Shown: positions 24,740-34,121, numbered from the stretch's first letter. The stretch is 64,000 nucleotides of DNA from Confluentibacter citreus (GCF_002807055.1 NZ_NIXN01000001.1:434001-498000), one strand, 5' to 3'. The notes: generated from the sequence alone by a model not told the origin. Made by a program: numbers and translations.

Positions 24740-27173
24740 TTAAAATAGGTATTATGGGAAAATTAAATTTAAATATAACTGGAAAAGGTGTGTCATTATT
24801 TAAATCTAGTTCCCAATCTTCGCTCTTAAAATATTTGGCAATTCTATTGATATCATATCCGCCCATACCAGTTCCTTTTTCAGGATTTGCCGTTGAATAT
24901 TTTTGGATAAACTTACTTTTGTCATAATTTTTTGGAAATGGTTCTCCGTTATTTCTAATTTCGAGTTGCATTACTTCTTCGGTCACTCTTAACTCAATTA
25001 CCATTAGATTCAATCCTTTTGCTTCTTTAAAGGCATACTTATTAGTATTTGACAGAACATTATCTAAAAGTATTTGAAATAAAGTAATATTAGCAAGTAT
25101 AGCTTTACCCTTTATTTCATCATTTGATGCCTTTTCAAAATGCAAAGTAAATTTTTCACGAGAACTCTTTAATCCTTTTAAAAGTTGATTTATGTCCTTT
25201 ACAGGCGTTGGCTTTAATTCATAATTTTCTAAAAACAAACCTTTTTCACCTTTTTCTAGAATTGCACTGATATGATTTATATCTTCTTTGATTTGCACAA
25301 GGTCATCTAGCAAATTGGTTTTATATCTATCTGAATAGCTTTTTTTAACCTCATTAAAACCCGGGGTATCGCTTGATTCAAAAAATCGAATTAAACTTTT
25401 AGCATTTGATAATATGTTTTGCCTAGGGGCTCCTAAAGAATGTTTTAATGAAGCAAATTCATCAAAAATTGTTACTTTTTGTCCGTGAGCTAATGCATTT
25501 CTTTCGTTTTGAAGTGCTTCAAATTTTTGAGAAAGCTCAAGTATACCTTTGATTTTTCCCTTCTGTTCTTCTATTGATGGAACTTTAATTTTAATCTCTA
25601 ATAAATCTGATCTTTTAATAAATGGAATTGCCCCTGTATTTTGATAAGCAGCAATTTGATTTATTACGGCTGAAGATCTTAATTCAGTAATTAAGTAATT
25701 AGGGTCAATAATAATATTTTCATTTTGTACTTTAAGAGCTAAAATATCAGTACCAATATAAATTGGTATTCCTGAATACTTAAATAAAGTAGGTTTTAGG
25801 GATTTCCATCTAATAGAAACTAATATGCAAGAGGTTTCTATTTTTTTTGAATGAGCAGGAAGCTCTCTGTCTTCCACTTCATTAATATTTAATGTATATA
25901 CCGCATCATCATCTTTTAGGTTACTCGTTCTAATAAACTTACCAAAATTCCTTTCCTTTGTTTGTAATCCGATAACTATTTTTACAACTTGCTTTAAACA
26001 AACTCCCTTTATTTCATCAACAAAATATCTTTGCACACTAAGATTATAATCGTTTTCTTCAAGGGTTTTAATATCAACTATTCTAACGAACTCATGATTG
26101 TTTGTAGAATTCAAATAGGCTAATAATTTGTCATTATCTAAGCGCTTATCTCTTCTTCCGTTATCAATTACAAAGTTTTTACCATTTACAAACCTAATTA
26201 CACGGTCATTGTTTATCGTTTTTCTTAAAATTAGAATACAAATTGCTATTCCGGTGTGTTTAAGTAAACCTCCAGGTAGAGAGATTACTGTATCAATTAA
26301 TCCTTTTTCGATAAGTTGTTGCCTGTATCTGCCCTCAGCACCTCCTTTAAATAAAGTGCCTTGAGAGGCTACGCAAATTACCTTTCCATCATTATTAATT
26401 GACTCAAGACCTCTTTTAAGAACGTATTGCTCAGCAGTCATCCGAGATCTATTATAATCATAATCTGCAAACCACCTGTCTATTTTAAAATTAAAAGGTG
26501 GATTTGCTATCACTAAATCAAAACTGTTAGATTCAGGCCAATTATGAATCGAATCTTCTATACGGTAATCAATATCAACATTTCTTTGTTGTCTCATCAA
26601 TCTAAGCTTACCTAAAGCCCAAGTAGATTGAGATATTTCTTGCCCATAATAATGTTCCTTATTTGATAAATGCGTAGCAAAGGATGCCAGACCAGCAAAA
26701 GGATTAAAAACCCTAGCACTTTGATGCACTTCTGCAACATCTATAACGAACCTACTGATTTCATTAGGTAATAAAAATTCTCCAGAATATTTACCTTGCG
26801 CATCAGCTATCCGAAATAATAGATTATCAAATACTTCATTAAAGTTGTTTTCTTGTATGTTAAAGATGAACATGGAAAAAAAGGTTAATAAACTTCCTAA
26901 TTTTTCTTCTGGAATATTATCAATTATGGGTAAGTAAACATCTAGTAATTCAGAATATTTAGAATTGGTTTCAAAGGCTCTATGTATGAACTCATGTGAG
27001 TCCTTGCCCCAGTGCAAAAAGTCTCTTTTAATTATTCCATCATAATATGCTGATAATAAAAATAGGTAAACGTGATGATGTTCAACTGGCAATACTCCGC
27101 GAAGAATAGTTATAGACTTCCATAACTCAGTCGTCAATAATTTTATTTCTATTTTAACACTATCTTCTCTCAT
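24732..27173 (-). CDS. DNA adenine methylase + specificity-like domain + histidine kinase, single-chain fusion
   Basis: 813 residues. Residues 1-150 are HsdM-type helices ending GKYSGEFLLPNEISRFV. Methylase motif I is FNPFAGLASFA (156-166) and motif IV is IANPPFNFK (222-230). Residues about 380-560 resemble one HsdS target-recognition half with the conserved exit helix PSIEEQKGKIKGILELSQKF. A histidine kinase follows: H-box FASLKHSLGAP (H578), N-box LLDNVLSNTNKYAF (702-715), G1 box RNNGEPF with Asn where Asp is usual, and G2 box KGTGMGGYDI. No membrane segments are present, so it is cytoplasmic. Methylase catalytic residues look intact. The fusion implies that target binding or methylation state controls a phosphorelay to the receiver protein encoded next. 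Confidence 0.82.
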   Translation of the reverse strand: MREDSVKIEIKLLTTELWKSITILRGVLPVEHHHVYLFLLSAYYDGIIKRDFLHWGKDSHEFIHRAFETNSKYSELLDVYLPIIDNIPEEKLGSLLTFFSMFIFNIQENNFNEVFDNLLFRIADAQGKYSGEFLLPNEISRFVIDVAEVHQSARVFNPFAGLASFATHLSNKEHYYGQEISQSTWALGKLRLMRQQRNVDIDYRIEDSIHNWPESNSFDLVIANPPFNFKIDRWFADYDYNRSRMTAEQYVLKRGLESINNDGKVICVASQGTLFKGGAEGRYRQQLIEKGLIDTVISLPGGLLKHTGIAICILILRKTINNDRVIRFVNGKNFVIDNGRRDKRLDNDKLLAYLNSTNNHEFVRIVDIKTLEENDYNLSVQRYFVDEIKGVCLKQVVKIVIGLQTKERNFGKFIRTSNLKDDDAVYTLNINEVEDRELPAHSKKIETSCILVSIRWKSLKPTLFKYSGIPIYIGTDILALKVQNENIIIDPNYLITELRSSAVINQIAAYQNTGAIPFIKRSDLLEIKIKVPSIEEQKGKIKGILELSQKFEALQNERNALAHGQKVTIFDEFASLKHSLGAPRQNILSNAKSLIRFFESSDTPGFNEVKKSYSDRYKTNLLDDLVQIKEDINHISAILEKGEKGLFLENYELKPTPVKDINQLLKGLKSSREKFTLHFEKASNDEIKGKAILANITLFQILLDNVLSNTNKYAFKEAKGLNLMVIELRVTEEVMQLEIRNNGEPFPKNYDKSKFIQKYSTANPEKGTGMGGYDINRIAKYFKSEDWELDLNNDTPFPVIFKFNFPIIPILNE

Positions 27174-27210
27174 AATTTATTAAAATTCAACTTTGCAAAT
27201 TAATTATTAA

Positions 27211-27233
27211 ACTACGCAAGGTATTTGCATAGT
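27211..27233. promoter_or_regulatory. Block A operator, before the methylase-kinase gene
   Basis: ACTACGCA (27211-27218), 7-bp spacer, TGCATAGT (27226-27233): one mismatch from a perfect palindrome. It lies 38 bp before the methylase-kinase ATG and immediately after the WYL regulator gene stop. Confidence 0.65.
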
Positions 27234-27235
27234 TA

Positions 27236-28237
27236 CTAATTATAATATTCTTTCATTGCTTGTGAATGTACTCTCATTTGTTCTTTTAATGTCTCGGGTT
27301 CAAGCACTTCTAAATCAAGACCAAATGATAACAATTGTTGCACTAATTCTTTATTAATTATGGTTTCAAACCAAACCTGATCTTGTTTCTCTTTTTCGAA
27401 AAATTCCTCGTAATCAGGTTGAAAAGGTTTTGTTTTAAAATAGTGTTCCCTGCCGTTGTAAAAACGAATTACAACTTTTTCTACAACCGCTGTTAAGGGT
27501 CTTACTACGCCAACCATTGTTCTAAAAAAGGCATCCCAATCTGTATCTGATTCTATATATTCAACATCATTCATAATAATGAAATCAACTAGTCTTTCAT
27601 CTAACGGAATACTCCAATCCTTAATTTCATTGGTATTGTTTATGCCAAAAACAAACCATCTTCTATTATATTGTTTTAATATTTGTGGATGGAACTCAAA
27701 ACTACTGGGATCTATATCCTTGAATCCTTTAAAGCTTATTTGAAGTACCTGCTTTTTCTTAATAGCTAAGTATAATGGTTTTAAAAACTTAATTCCTTTA
27801 TATTCTTCATTATGATCATAATATAATACCTGAGATAGATCATTTTCTTCTTGCTCCTCTTCATCTTGAAATTTAATTAATGCCTCTGCAAGTTTATCAT
27901 ATTTTGGATGATTCTCGAAACGTCCTAAAAGTTGTTGTGCCGCATCAATTAAATACTGCTCGTATTCCAACAATGGTCTCTGGGCTATTGAAAAATTAGG
28001 ATCTGAATATTTTAATATTCTTGTTTTTTCTGGCAAAGGTGCTCCAAAACCCTTCTTCTTGTCACGGAATAATTTCAAATCATCTCGTAAAGTTCTAATT
28101 GAAATATTTTCATTTGGATAATAGTTCTCAATTCTAGTGTTTAAAAAATTTAAAAGTGCATCAAAACTGAAGTTTCTATTACGGAAGCAATAATCCAAAA
28201 TATTATATCTTAAATGTGCGTGTTTACTATTTGCCAT
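27236..28237 (-). CDS. WYL-domain transcriptional regulator of block A
   Basis: 333 residues. The N-terminal winged HTH (HAHLRYNILDYCFRNRNFSF, then ISIRTLRDDLKLFRD) is followed by a WYL domain (residues about 150-230: LYLAIKKKQVLQISFKGF, PQILKQYNRRWFVFGIN) and a WCX-like C-terminus. WYL regulators such as BrxR and CapW repress defence operons and respond to a ligand. Here the gene sits 11 bp after the HEPN gene and just before an operator, which fits autoregulation of the whole block. Confidence 0.85.
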   Translation of the reverse strand: MANSKHAHLRYNILDYCFRNRNFSFDALLNFLNTRIENYYPNENISIRTLRDDLKLFRDKKKGFGAPLPEKTRILKYSDPNFSIAQRPLLEYEQYLIDAAQQLLGRFENHPKYDKLAEALIKFQDEEEQEENDLSQVLYYDHNEEYKGIKFLKPLYLAIKKKQVLQISFKGFKDIDPSSFEFHPQILKQYNRRWFVFGINNTNEIKDWSIPLDERLVDFIIMNDVEYIESDTDWDAFFRTMVGVVRPLTAVVEKVVIRFYNGREHYFKTKPFQPDYEEFFEKEKQDQVWFETIINKELVQQLLSFGLDLEVLEPETLKEQMRVHSQAMKEYYN

Positions 28238-28248
28238 TATTTAATCAT

Positions 28249-29106
28249 TTAAAAATCTACTAATAGATCGTGCCAATCATCCATACGTATCTCTAACCTC
28301 TTAATTTCTTTTTCTGCAAGAGGGGTACAATGAGCAATAGGAACCCGTAATCTATTTAAATCAATCATTACCTCATTAACCGAGGTTAAATTCCTGTTAA
28401 ACATAGGTTCGAAAATAATCCAGTTTGAATTTATTATTTTACGTAAATCTCCAAATGTGGTGTAATCAATTTTATGTTCAGATCTCTTGGTGTGTGTTGT
28501 GTCTAGCTCATATTTTAGATTCATTTCTACATTTCTTTTTACTACATCATCTAAAGTATCCCACCAGTTATTTCCATATGCACTTTCAAGATTAACACGT
28601 ATCAAATCTCTTATTGATCGTTCTAAGCAATAAAATTTTTGGTACTGAATGCTCATGAAGTTCGCCTCTTCTATAAGCGAAATATCAAAATACTTCTCTG
28701 AATTTATAATTAGGTTTTGTGCCTTTGCTAATGCCGTTAAAGGCTTTCTTATTGTTGACGTGCTTGCAGTATTTGGTTGCGCTTGGACTTTAATGTCTAG
28801 ATTTTTAAACTCTATCTCAGTAATTATATTATGATCTAATAAATAAATCAAAAATTTCTCTTTATGCTTAATTGTCCACTGACTAGATATTCTAAGTAAC
28901 TCACCGTTGATTTGATATAAATCTTTCCAGTATCTTTTTGTGTTTAATGCGGCTTTTTCATTAATAGAACAAAATGGATAGTTAATCTCAAAGGTTTTAT
29001 TGGAATAATCTTTATCTTTTAAACGTTCTATTTCAGTTTGATCAGTATTTTCACAATATTGAAATATTTTTGGAATGTATGCTTTAACCAGTTCTCCTAT
29101 CTTCAT
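28249..29106 (-). CDS. Swt1-like HEPN-domain protein
   Basis: 285 residues. The C-terminal 130 residues carry the Swt1-like HEPN pattern: FYCLERSIRDLIRVNLESAY, WWDTLDDVV and finally RLRVPIAHCTPLAEKEIKRL with an R-x4-H motif (R254, H259). HEPN proteins are often RNases in toxin and defence systems. The N-terminal 120 residues are a helical region without assignment. It is the first gene of the HEPN-WYL operon, with a TGCATAGT half-site 36 bp upstream. Confidence 0.75.
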   Translation of the reverse strand: MKIGELVKAYIPKIFQYCENTDQTEIERLKDKDYSNKTFEINYPFCSINEKAALNTKRYWKDLYQINGELLRISSQWTIKHKEKFLIYLLDHNIITEIEFKNLDIKVQAQPNTASTSTIRKPLTALAKAQNLIINSEKYFDISLIEEANFMSIQYQKFYCLERSIRDLIRVNLESAYGNNWWDTLDDVVKRNVEMNLKYELDTTHTKRSEHKIDYTTFGDLRKIINSNWIIFEPMFNRNLTSVNEVMIDLNRLRVPIAHCTPLAEKEIKRLEIRMDDWHDLLVDF

Positions 29107-29141
29107 CTCATTAATAAATGTTTTCCTTCAAATATAAGATA

Positions 29142-29149
29142 TGCATAGT
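29142..29149. promoter_or_regulatory. Half-site of the block A operator before the HEPN-WYL operon
   Basis: TGCATAGT is followed by TATTTATG, as the other sites are followed by TA-rich sequence. The left arm at the expected distance is not conserved, so this may be a weak or half operator. Confidence 0.35.
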
Positions 29150-29290
29150 TATTTATGAAAGTAATTCGTAGTTTTAAAAACAATAAAAAAACTTAATATT
29201 GATTTTAGTACCTTAATAATAATTGGAATCTTTTAAAAAAGAAGAACGCCATGTTTTGGCGAATTACATACATACTTTTGAATTAAAAAA

Positions 29291-30439
29291 ATGAAGTCAA
29301 AATTATTAGAAATTGTAAATGATAAAAAATTACGAGATATATTACAACAACAAGCCCTTATTTTTAAAGATAAGGTTCATTATGAATTTAACATCTTTAC
29401 ACTATCCAAATCAGGCACACAACTCGAGAATTTTCATAGTGACATTTTACACCACCTTCTCAATCCAGAAGGACCACATCTTGAAGGTCGTAAATTTTTA
29501 GATGCTTTTTTAAGATATTTAAACAACCTTCCCAATAAGTTTAATGTTAATTTAGGAGAGTTTAAAAACGCTAAAGTTCATAAAGAACTTGCTAAGCTAG
29601 ATATTAGCATTGTAGATTTGGAAAACAAAAAAGTAATAATTATTGAAAACAAAATAAACAATGCTCCAGACCAAGATAACCAATTACTAAGATATTTTAA
29701 CTGGTGTAAAAGTCAACACTTGGAGGTTGTTGGTATTGTTTATCTCTCTTTAAATAAGTTGAAGTATGCCCCTGTAGCTGGTATCCCAATAATTATTCCT
29801 GTTTGTAATATACAAGCATTTTCAAACCTAGAAGGAAATTTGGTAAACAACTGGTTAGTGCCTTGTATAGCATTATGTGAAAATAATGATAGCCGTTCCT
29901 TATTAATTCAATATAAAAAACTATTAATCTATTTAGCTTACGAAAGTATGGAAGAAAAAGTAATGCATGATGTTTATGAAATTTTAAACACTAAAGAACT
30001 TATTGAACGCATTAATAAAATAAAAACATTAAGTGATGGTATTCCCAGACACCGGACTAATGAGTTTGTTCGTGAAATAGGTGACAATTATACCCCTTTC
30101 ACAAAATCTAATAGATATCGTGACAACCATATACTTTATGAAGATTTTTTTGAAAGTAATGATAAATTTAAATTAGATGTGGTTTTTGAACCCGATGGCT
30201 CTGTAAACATTCACTTCTGGAACCCTGCAAAAGAAGAGAGTCCTGTAGAGGCATCAAAATCAATTAATGATAAAATAATTAAAATTAGTTTTGAATCTCA
30301 ATTCTCTATGAGTGATTCTACTAGTCAGTGGGTAAGATGCACTAAAAGCTTTTCAGTTTCAGATTACATAAATATGCCAACAATGGATGTTGAAGTAATA
30401 AAGTTTGTAAAAACATTCTTAAAATCTTTAAATAACTGA
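29291..30439 (+). CDS. PD-(D/E)XK nuclease superfamily protein (PDDEXK_4-like)
   Basis: 382 residues. The N-terminal nuclease core shows E in FNIFTLSKSGTQLENFHSDI, the strand KLDISIVD with Asp, then KKVIIIENKIN (E-x-K) and the following DNQLLRYF helix, the pattern of PD-(D/E)XK family 4. The C-terminal 170 residues (YKKLLIYLAYESMEEKVMHD onwards, FWNP) are unassigned. It starts a plus-strand pair with the gene at 30483, divergent from block A; the 184-bp gap to the HEPN gene holds both promoters. Confidence 0.75.
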   Translation: MKSKLLEIVNDKKLRDILQQQALIFKDKVHYEFNIFTLSKSGTQLENFHSDILHHLLNPEGPHLEGRKFLDAFLRYLNNLPNKFNVNLGEFKNAKVHKELAKLDISIVDLENKKVIIIENKINNAPDQDNQLLRYFNWCKSQHLEVVGIVYLSLNKLKYAPVAGIPIIIPVCNIQAFSNLEGNLVNNWLVPCIALCENNDSRSLLIQYKKLLIYLAYESMEEKVMHDVYEILNTKELIERINKIKTLSDGIPRHRTNEFVREIGDNYTPFTKSNRYRDNHILYEDFFESNDKFKLDVVFEPDGSVNIHFWNPAKEESPVEASKSINDKIIKISFESQFSMSDSTSQWVRCTKSFSVSDYINMPTMDVEVIKFVKTFLKSLNN

Positions 30440-30482
30440 ATTACAAAAGAATAAATTCAAAATAAAAATATAAATAAAATTT

Positions 30483-31223
30483 ATGACAAGAGCAGAATTA
30501 GAGGTACAACATGACTTTAACAGGTACCAAAATGATGTAGCTATAGATAGCTTTATGAAAGCTATACGCTATCAAGTATTTAAATCTCGTGAATTAATAG
30601 AAGGGACAGGGGGATATAATATACGTAGAGGAATGGCGCATGTTATTGCGGGTTATTGTGAAGACTTATTTGCTTTATATGTAGCAAAATATATTGGCAG
30701 AACTGATGTGAAGTACTTTGTAGATAAAGTAATTAAAATACAATCTGATAATGATAATTTAAACGGCAAAACATTTAAACCCGATTTAGCTATTATTGAT
30801 GAAAATAATGTAATAACTCACTATTTCGACTTAAAAACTAATTTAGGATTCATTAGAGATATTAAAGATTTTTTAGAAAAAAAAGAAAAATTCATTACAG
30901 ACTTAAAACATGAAAAAGCAACCATTACCAGCAAGACAGATTGGTTAAACCAAAAAGACGAACATAATAATATTGATGTTACAAATGTGCTTTATCCTGT
31001 TGATAAATCCCTAGATATCAAAGTAAATCCTAAACTAAAGTACCATATTATTGTGATTTTTGGAGGTAATTTAAGTGACAATGCTATGGCAAAAAACATT
31101 GCCGAGGCAGATAAACTGAACAACATAAAACTTACCATTCTAAAACCAACAAAAAATAAAATTTATGATATTACAGCTTTTGAAGAAATCCATTCTTCAC
31201 TTGACGAAGTTTATAAACCATAG
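30483..31223 (+). CDS. Restriction-endonuclease-like protein (PD-DxK motif)
   Basis: 246 residues. The motif set E in GYCEDLFALYVAKYI, PD in GKTFKPDLAIID and D-x-K in ITHYFDLKTN is that of a PD-(D/E)XK restriction-type nuclease. The rest is alpha/beta (YHIIVIFGGNLSD). It follows the PDDEXK_4 gene by 43 bp and is likely cotranscribed. No methylase is adjacent, so it is either an orphan nuclease guarded by another modification or a non-modification system. Confidence 0.6.
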   Translation: MTRAELEVQHDFNRYQNDVAIDSFMKAIRYQVFKSRELIEGTGGYNIRRGMAHVIAGYCEDLFALYVAKYIGRTDVKYFVDKVIKIQSDNDNLNGKTFKPDLAIIDENNVITHYFDLKTNLGFIRDIKDFLEKKEKFITDLKHEKATITSKTDWLNQKDEHNNIDVTNVLYPVDKSLDIKVNPKLKYHIIVIFGGNLSDNAMAKNIAEADKLNNIKLTILKPTKNKIYDITAFEEIHSSLDEVYKP

Positions 31224-31272
31224 GTGTTTAAACAAAAAATTGCAAAAAAATTAATAACAAAATAAAATAAAA

Positions 31273-31836
31273 CTATTGTTTTCCAATCCAAGGTTTCAAT
31301 TGATTTCTAAGCTTAGTTTCCAATTGAGTCATTAAAAATTGCTTTATTTCTTTTTTTGTATTTACTAATTCATCTGGAAGTTCCCAAAAAGAATATTCAA
31401 TATTGTGGGCGTTAAAATAATCACGTCCATTTAATTTAAGTCCGTATGTGGGTGTGTTTTCTTTGTGTGTTATATGCTGTTTTAATCGGTCTCCTAGATT
31501 TTCTGCCTTACCAATATAAAATGGATACCATTTATCAACATCAATTGGCATAATACTTTTAAACCTTTTTTCCGATATTTTTGGGTACTTATCATATCCA
31601 AATTGTTTCCAATCATTTTTCAAAATTTCAAGATCATAGGGTTTAATTGGTTTGATATAAAAAATATAAATACCAAATTTCTTTAAAACCTTATTGTAAT
31701 TTTCTGAATTGATAGATTTCCTATTATCATCAAAAGAATCTATGATTGATTTTAATCCATTGTTTGTATTGATACTTTCAATTGTTGTTCTCCATTTCGA
31801 TTCAAAATCCTTTGTAAATTTTATTATCTCCTTCAT
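31273..31836 (-). CDS. GIY-YIG domain protein of block B
   Basis: 187 residues. KFGIYIFYIK supplies the first half of the motif and WYPFYIGKAENLGDRLKQHI the second, with the catalytic Arg. The late LETKLRNQLKPWIGKQ contains the catalytic Glu and the NPxxG-like turn. A 50-residue insert (DLEILKNDWKQFGYDKYPKI) separates the two halves, unusual for small GIY-YIG domains. It is the last gene of a minus-strand operon headed by a WYL regulator; 1 bp separates it from the 100-residue gene. Confidence 0.78.
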   Translation of the reverse strand: MKEIIKFTKDFESKWRTTIESINTNNGLKSIIDSFDDNRKSINSENYNKVLKKFGIYIFYIKPIKPYDLEILKNDWKQFGYDKYPKISEKRFKSIMPIDVDKWYPFYIGKAENLGDRLKQHITHKENTPTYGLKLNGRDYFNAHNIEYSFWELPDELVNTKKEIKQFLMTQLETKLRNQLKPWIGKQ

Positions 31837-31837
31837 A

Positions 31838-32140
31838 TTAATCTAATCCAAAAAAATCAACCATATCAAAGCTGTCGTCTTGTCCTTCTGGAAACATCAT
31901 ATCTAGGGTTGAATCATTTATGGGTTGTGGATTTTCCCAACGTTTATTTAAATTACTAAATCGTCTTTCTAAAAGCATATTTTCATTAATATTTTCTGTT
32001 GTATATGTCAATTTACGGAACAAGTACTCTACTTCAGATTTCAATTTATTTAAGAAATAAGTGTTTTCTTTATCCAATTCGTTTTTATTAATTATAGTTT
32101 CCATTTCTGAAAGCTTCTCTTCAATTCTTTTTATCACCAT
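31838..32140 (-). CDS. Small acidic hypothetical protein of block B
   Basis: 100 residues. A coiled-coil N-terminus (IKRIEEKLSEMETIINKNEL) precedes an acidic C-terminal tail (LDMMFPEGQDDSFDMVDFFG). It lies between the DUF2779 and GIY-YIG genes with 1-4 bp gaps, so it is an integral member of the operon. It could be an adaptor or an inhibitor that binds through the acidic tail; no family recognised. Confidence 0.6.
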   Translation of the reverse strand: MVIKRIEEKLSEMETIINKNELDKENTYFLNKLKSEVEYLFRKLTYTTENINENMLLERRFSNLNKRWENPQPINDSTLDMMFPEGQDDSFDMVDFFGLD

Positions 32141-32144
32141 AGAA

Positions 32145-34121
32145 TTAAATTTCTTTTGTTATTTCCTTAAAGTATTCATATATCATTACCATCGCGAGTG
32201 TATCCAATTCACAGTATTTCAAAAGCCCTAGCGATATTTCTTGCCTTTCAATGATGGTCATGTTCTCAAATTGCAATTTACTATAGGCCGTTAATGCAGC
32301 TCCACCATCGGCAATCATGCCCATTTCGGAAACCAAATCTTCCAACTCTTCATCTCTCCAATTATCAAACAATGGGGGTAATGTTTTATAGGGACTTATC
32401 ACAAGTTCATTCTCAAGCTTCAAAAAAACATGTTCATCATTAAAATTCTTGCTTGTCATATTTATTTCTGAAATAGGTTTAGCGTATTTCATTTTCAAAA
32501 AACTACTAGAATTTAAAACAGCCGGTAAGACTGCTTTAATTGAAATAGAGCCTTGAGTTTGCGGATCGTAATAAAACTCTTTAACAACTCTATATAAATC
32601 AATCATATCTCTTTCGCCGCGCCATGAATGAGGACTACCATTGGTTGCATGTGAAATTTGTTCTATAAAACCTTTTAAATCCTCTTTGTCTGCTTCATTT
32701 GATTTATCTAACTGAGAATAAATTTGATTTAAAACTGTATTTTCATGATTATGATACCTGAATATACTGCCACTATTTGATTCTAATGCTGTTTTTAATG
32801 CTCTTACAAAATCAAAATTAGGAAACACTCCTACTTCTGCATTTAAATATTCTGTGCTGTGTTCTACCCTTCCATCTTCATAAACAATATGATGTGAAAA
32901 TTGAAATGCTGTTTGTTCATAAGGACTCCTGCCAGATGTAAAAGGCAAAGCCACCATCGAAGTTTCAAAATCAACAAAATTTAAAGGATAAACCCAAGAT
33001 TTCATTTCATTCCTCAACCCCACTATTTCAATATGAGGTGTGTTATCTTTTAGTTGCACTTTTTTAACTTGGTTCCATTGGCGTTCAGAATTGGAAATTT
33101 TATCAACTTCGGCTTTGGGATTTATATCCTCTTCTACCAGTTCGTCAATAAAAAATTTGCCGTTTTCAATTATAGCTTTGGCGCCTCTAAAATTCCATAT
33201 ATCATAAACTTTAGGTTTACTAATTTCTTTGTTGGAAAGTTTTAATTGTGAAGACCAACACTCATGGAAGCCGCTTTTACGTTCTTGTGTTGGATGTTCT
33301 AAATAGAACTCGCAACCCTTGCAATGATGTCCTATTGGTGTATTTATTTTTATATCATTACTGTAATGCTTCTTAAAATACCATATTGTCTCTTCAAATG
33401 ACATTCCTTCAATAGCAGGGTTATCTTTGAAAATTAATTCTATTTCTTTCTGAATGAGAATATTAGATAATAAAGAACTTCCTAAGTCTTCCAATGTTAT
33501 CCCTTCCTTTTTTACAATTCCAGTCCTTAAATCGGATGATTTAGTGACTTTAAAACATTGATTAAGCCCATCAACAGTAGCAACAGCATCTTTGTTAACC
33601 AAATTTAAATAAGGAGTGATTTTCCAGTAGGGATAAGCTTTATGAATTACATATTGCTGAAAAGCTACGTCGTACAAATACGCTGACCATCCACCATTTA
33701 AATTTCCACGGGAACCAATAAATCCATTATGTTCACTTTCCCGAACTGATTTAGCTTTAACTTCTATAAGTTTTATATTATTATCTCTTTTTTCTAATAT
33801 ATCAACACGAATAAATAAGCCTTCGTACAAAAAAGCCGCTTCAAAAATAACAGCCTTCTCTTGTTGTAGTAAATCGGCAGTTTTTCTAGCAAGCAAATCA
33901 TAGTTCCAATCATCACCTATAATCGCAATACCGTCAGGATAATACATGCGTGACAATTCTTCCACTTGAAAACCACCTTCTGCCAAAGCTTCCAAAAACG
34001 GATCGCTTTCACTTTGATTTTCATACTCTTGTTTACGAGTGTAAAATAGCTTTGTAGGACAATCTAATGCCAATTTAAAACGAGATTTTGTTAAATATCT
34101 TGGTTTATCAATACTCATCAT
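32145..34121 (-). CDS. DUF2779 protein: Cas4-like nuclease joined to RNase H-fold exonuclease
   Basis: 658 residues. The start YLTKSRFKLALDCPTKLFYT with a Cys, a mid-region IKLIEVKAKS (E-x-K of a PD-(D/E)XK core after FIRVDILEKRD), and GHHCKGCEFYLEH plus a later HECWS Cys suggest a Cas4-like iron-sulfur nuclease. The C-terminal half is DUF2779: FVDFETSMVALPF (Asp-x-Glu of an RNase H-like exonuclease), later YHNHENTVL and CELDTLAMVMIYEYF. Proteins of this type occur in defence islands, function not established. The ATG overlaps the WYL regulator stop by 4 bp (ATGA). Confidence 0.78.
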   Translation of the reverse strand: MMSIDKPRYLTKSRFKLALDCPTKLFYTRKQEYENQSESDPFLEALAEGGFQVEELSRMYYPDGIAIIGDDWNYDLLARKTADLLQQEKAVIFEAAFLYEGLFIRVDILEKRDNNIKLIEVKAKSVRESEHNGFIGSRGNLNGGWSAYLYDVAFQQYVIHKAYPYWKITPYLNLVNKDAVATVDGLNQCFKVTKSSDLRTGIVKKEGITLEDLGSSLLSNILIQKEIELIFKDNPAIEGMSFEETIWYFKKHYSNDIKINTPIGHHCKGCEFYLEHPTQERKSGFHECWSSQLKLSNKEISKPKVYDIWNFRGAKAIIENGKFFIDELVEEDINPKAEVDKISNSERQWNQVKKVQLKDNTPHIEIVGLRNEMKSWVYPLNFVDFETSMVALPFTSGRSPYEQTAFQFSHHIVYEDGRVEHSTEYLNAEVGVFPNFDFVRALKTALESNSGSIFRYHNHENTVLNQIYSQLDKSNEADKEDLKGFIEQISHATNGSPHSWRGERDMIDLYRVVKEFYYDPQTQGSISIKAVLPAVLNSSSFLKMKYAKPISEINMTSKNFNDEHVFLKLENELVISPYKTLPPLFDNWRDEELEDLVSEMGMIADGGAALTAYSKLQFENMTIIERQEISLGLLKYCELDTLAMVMIYEYFKEITKEI

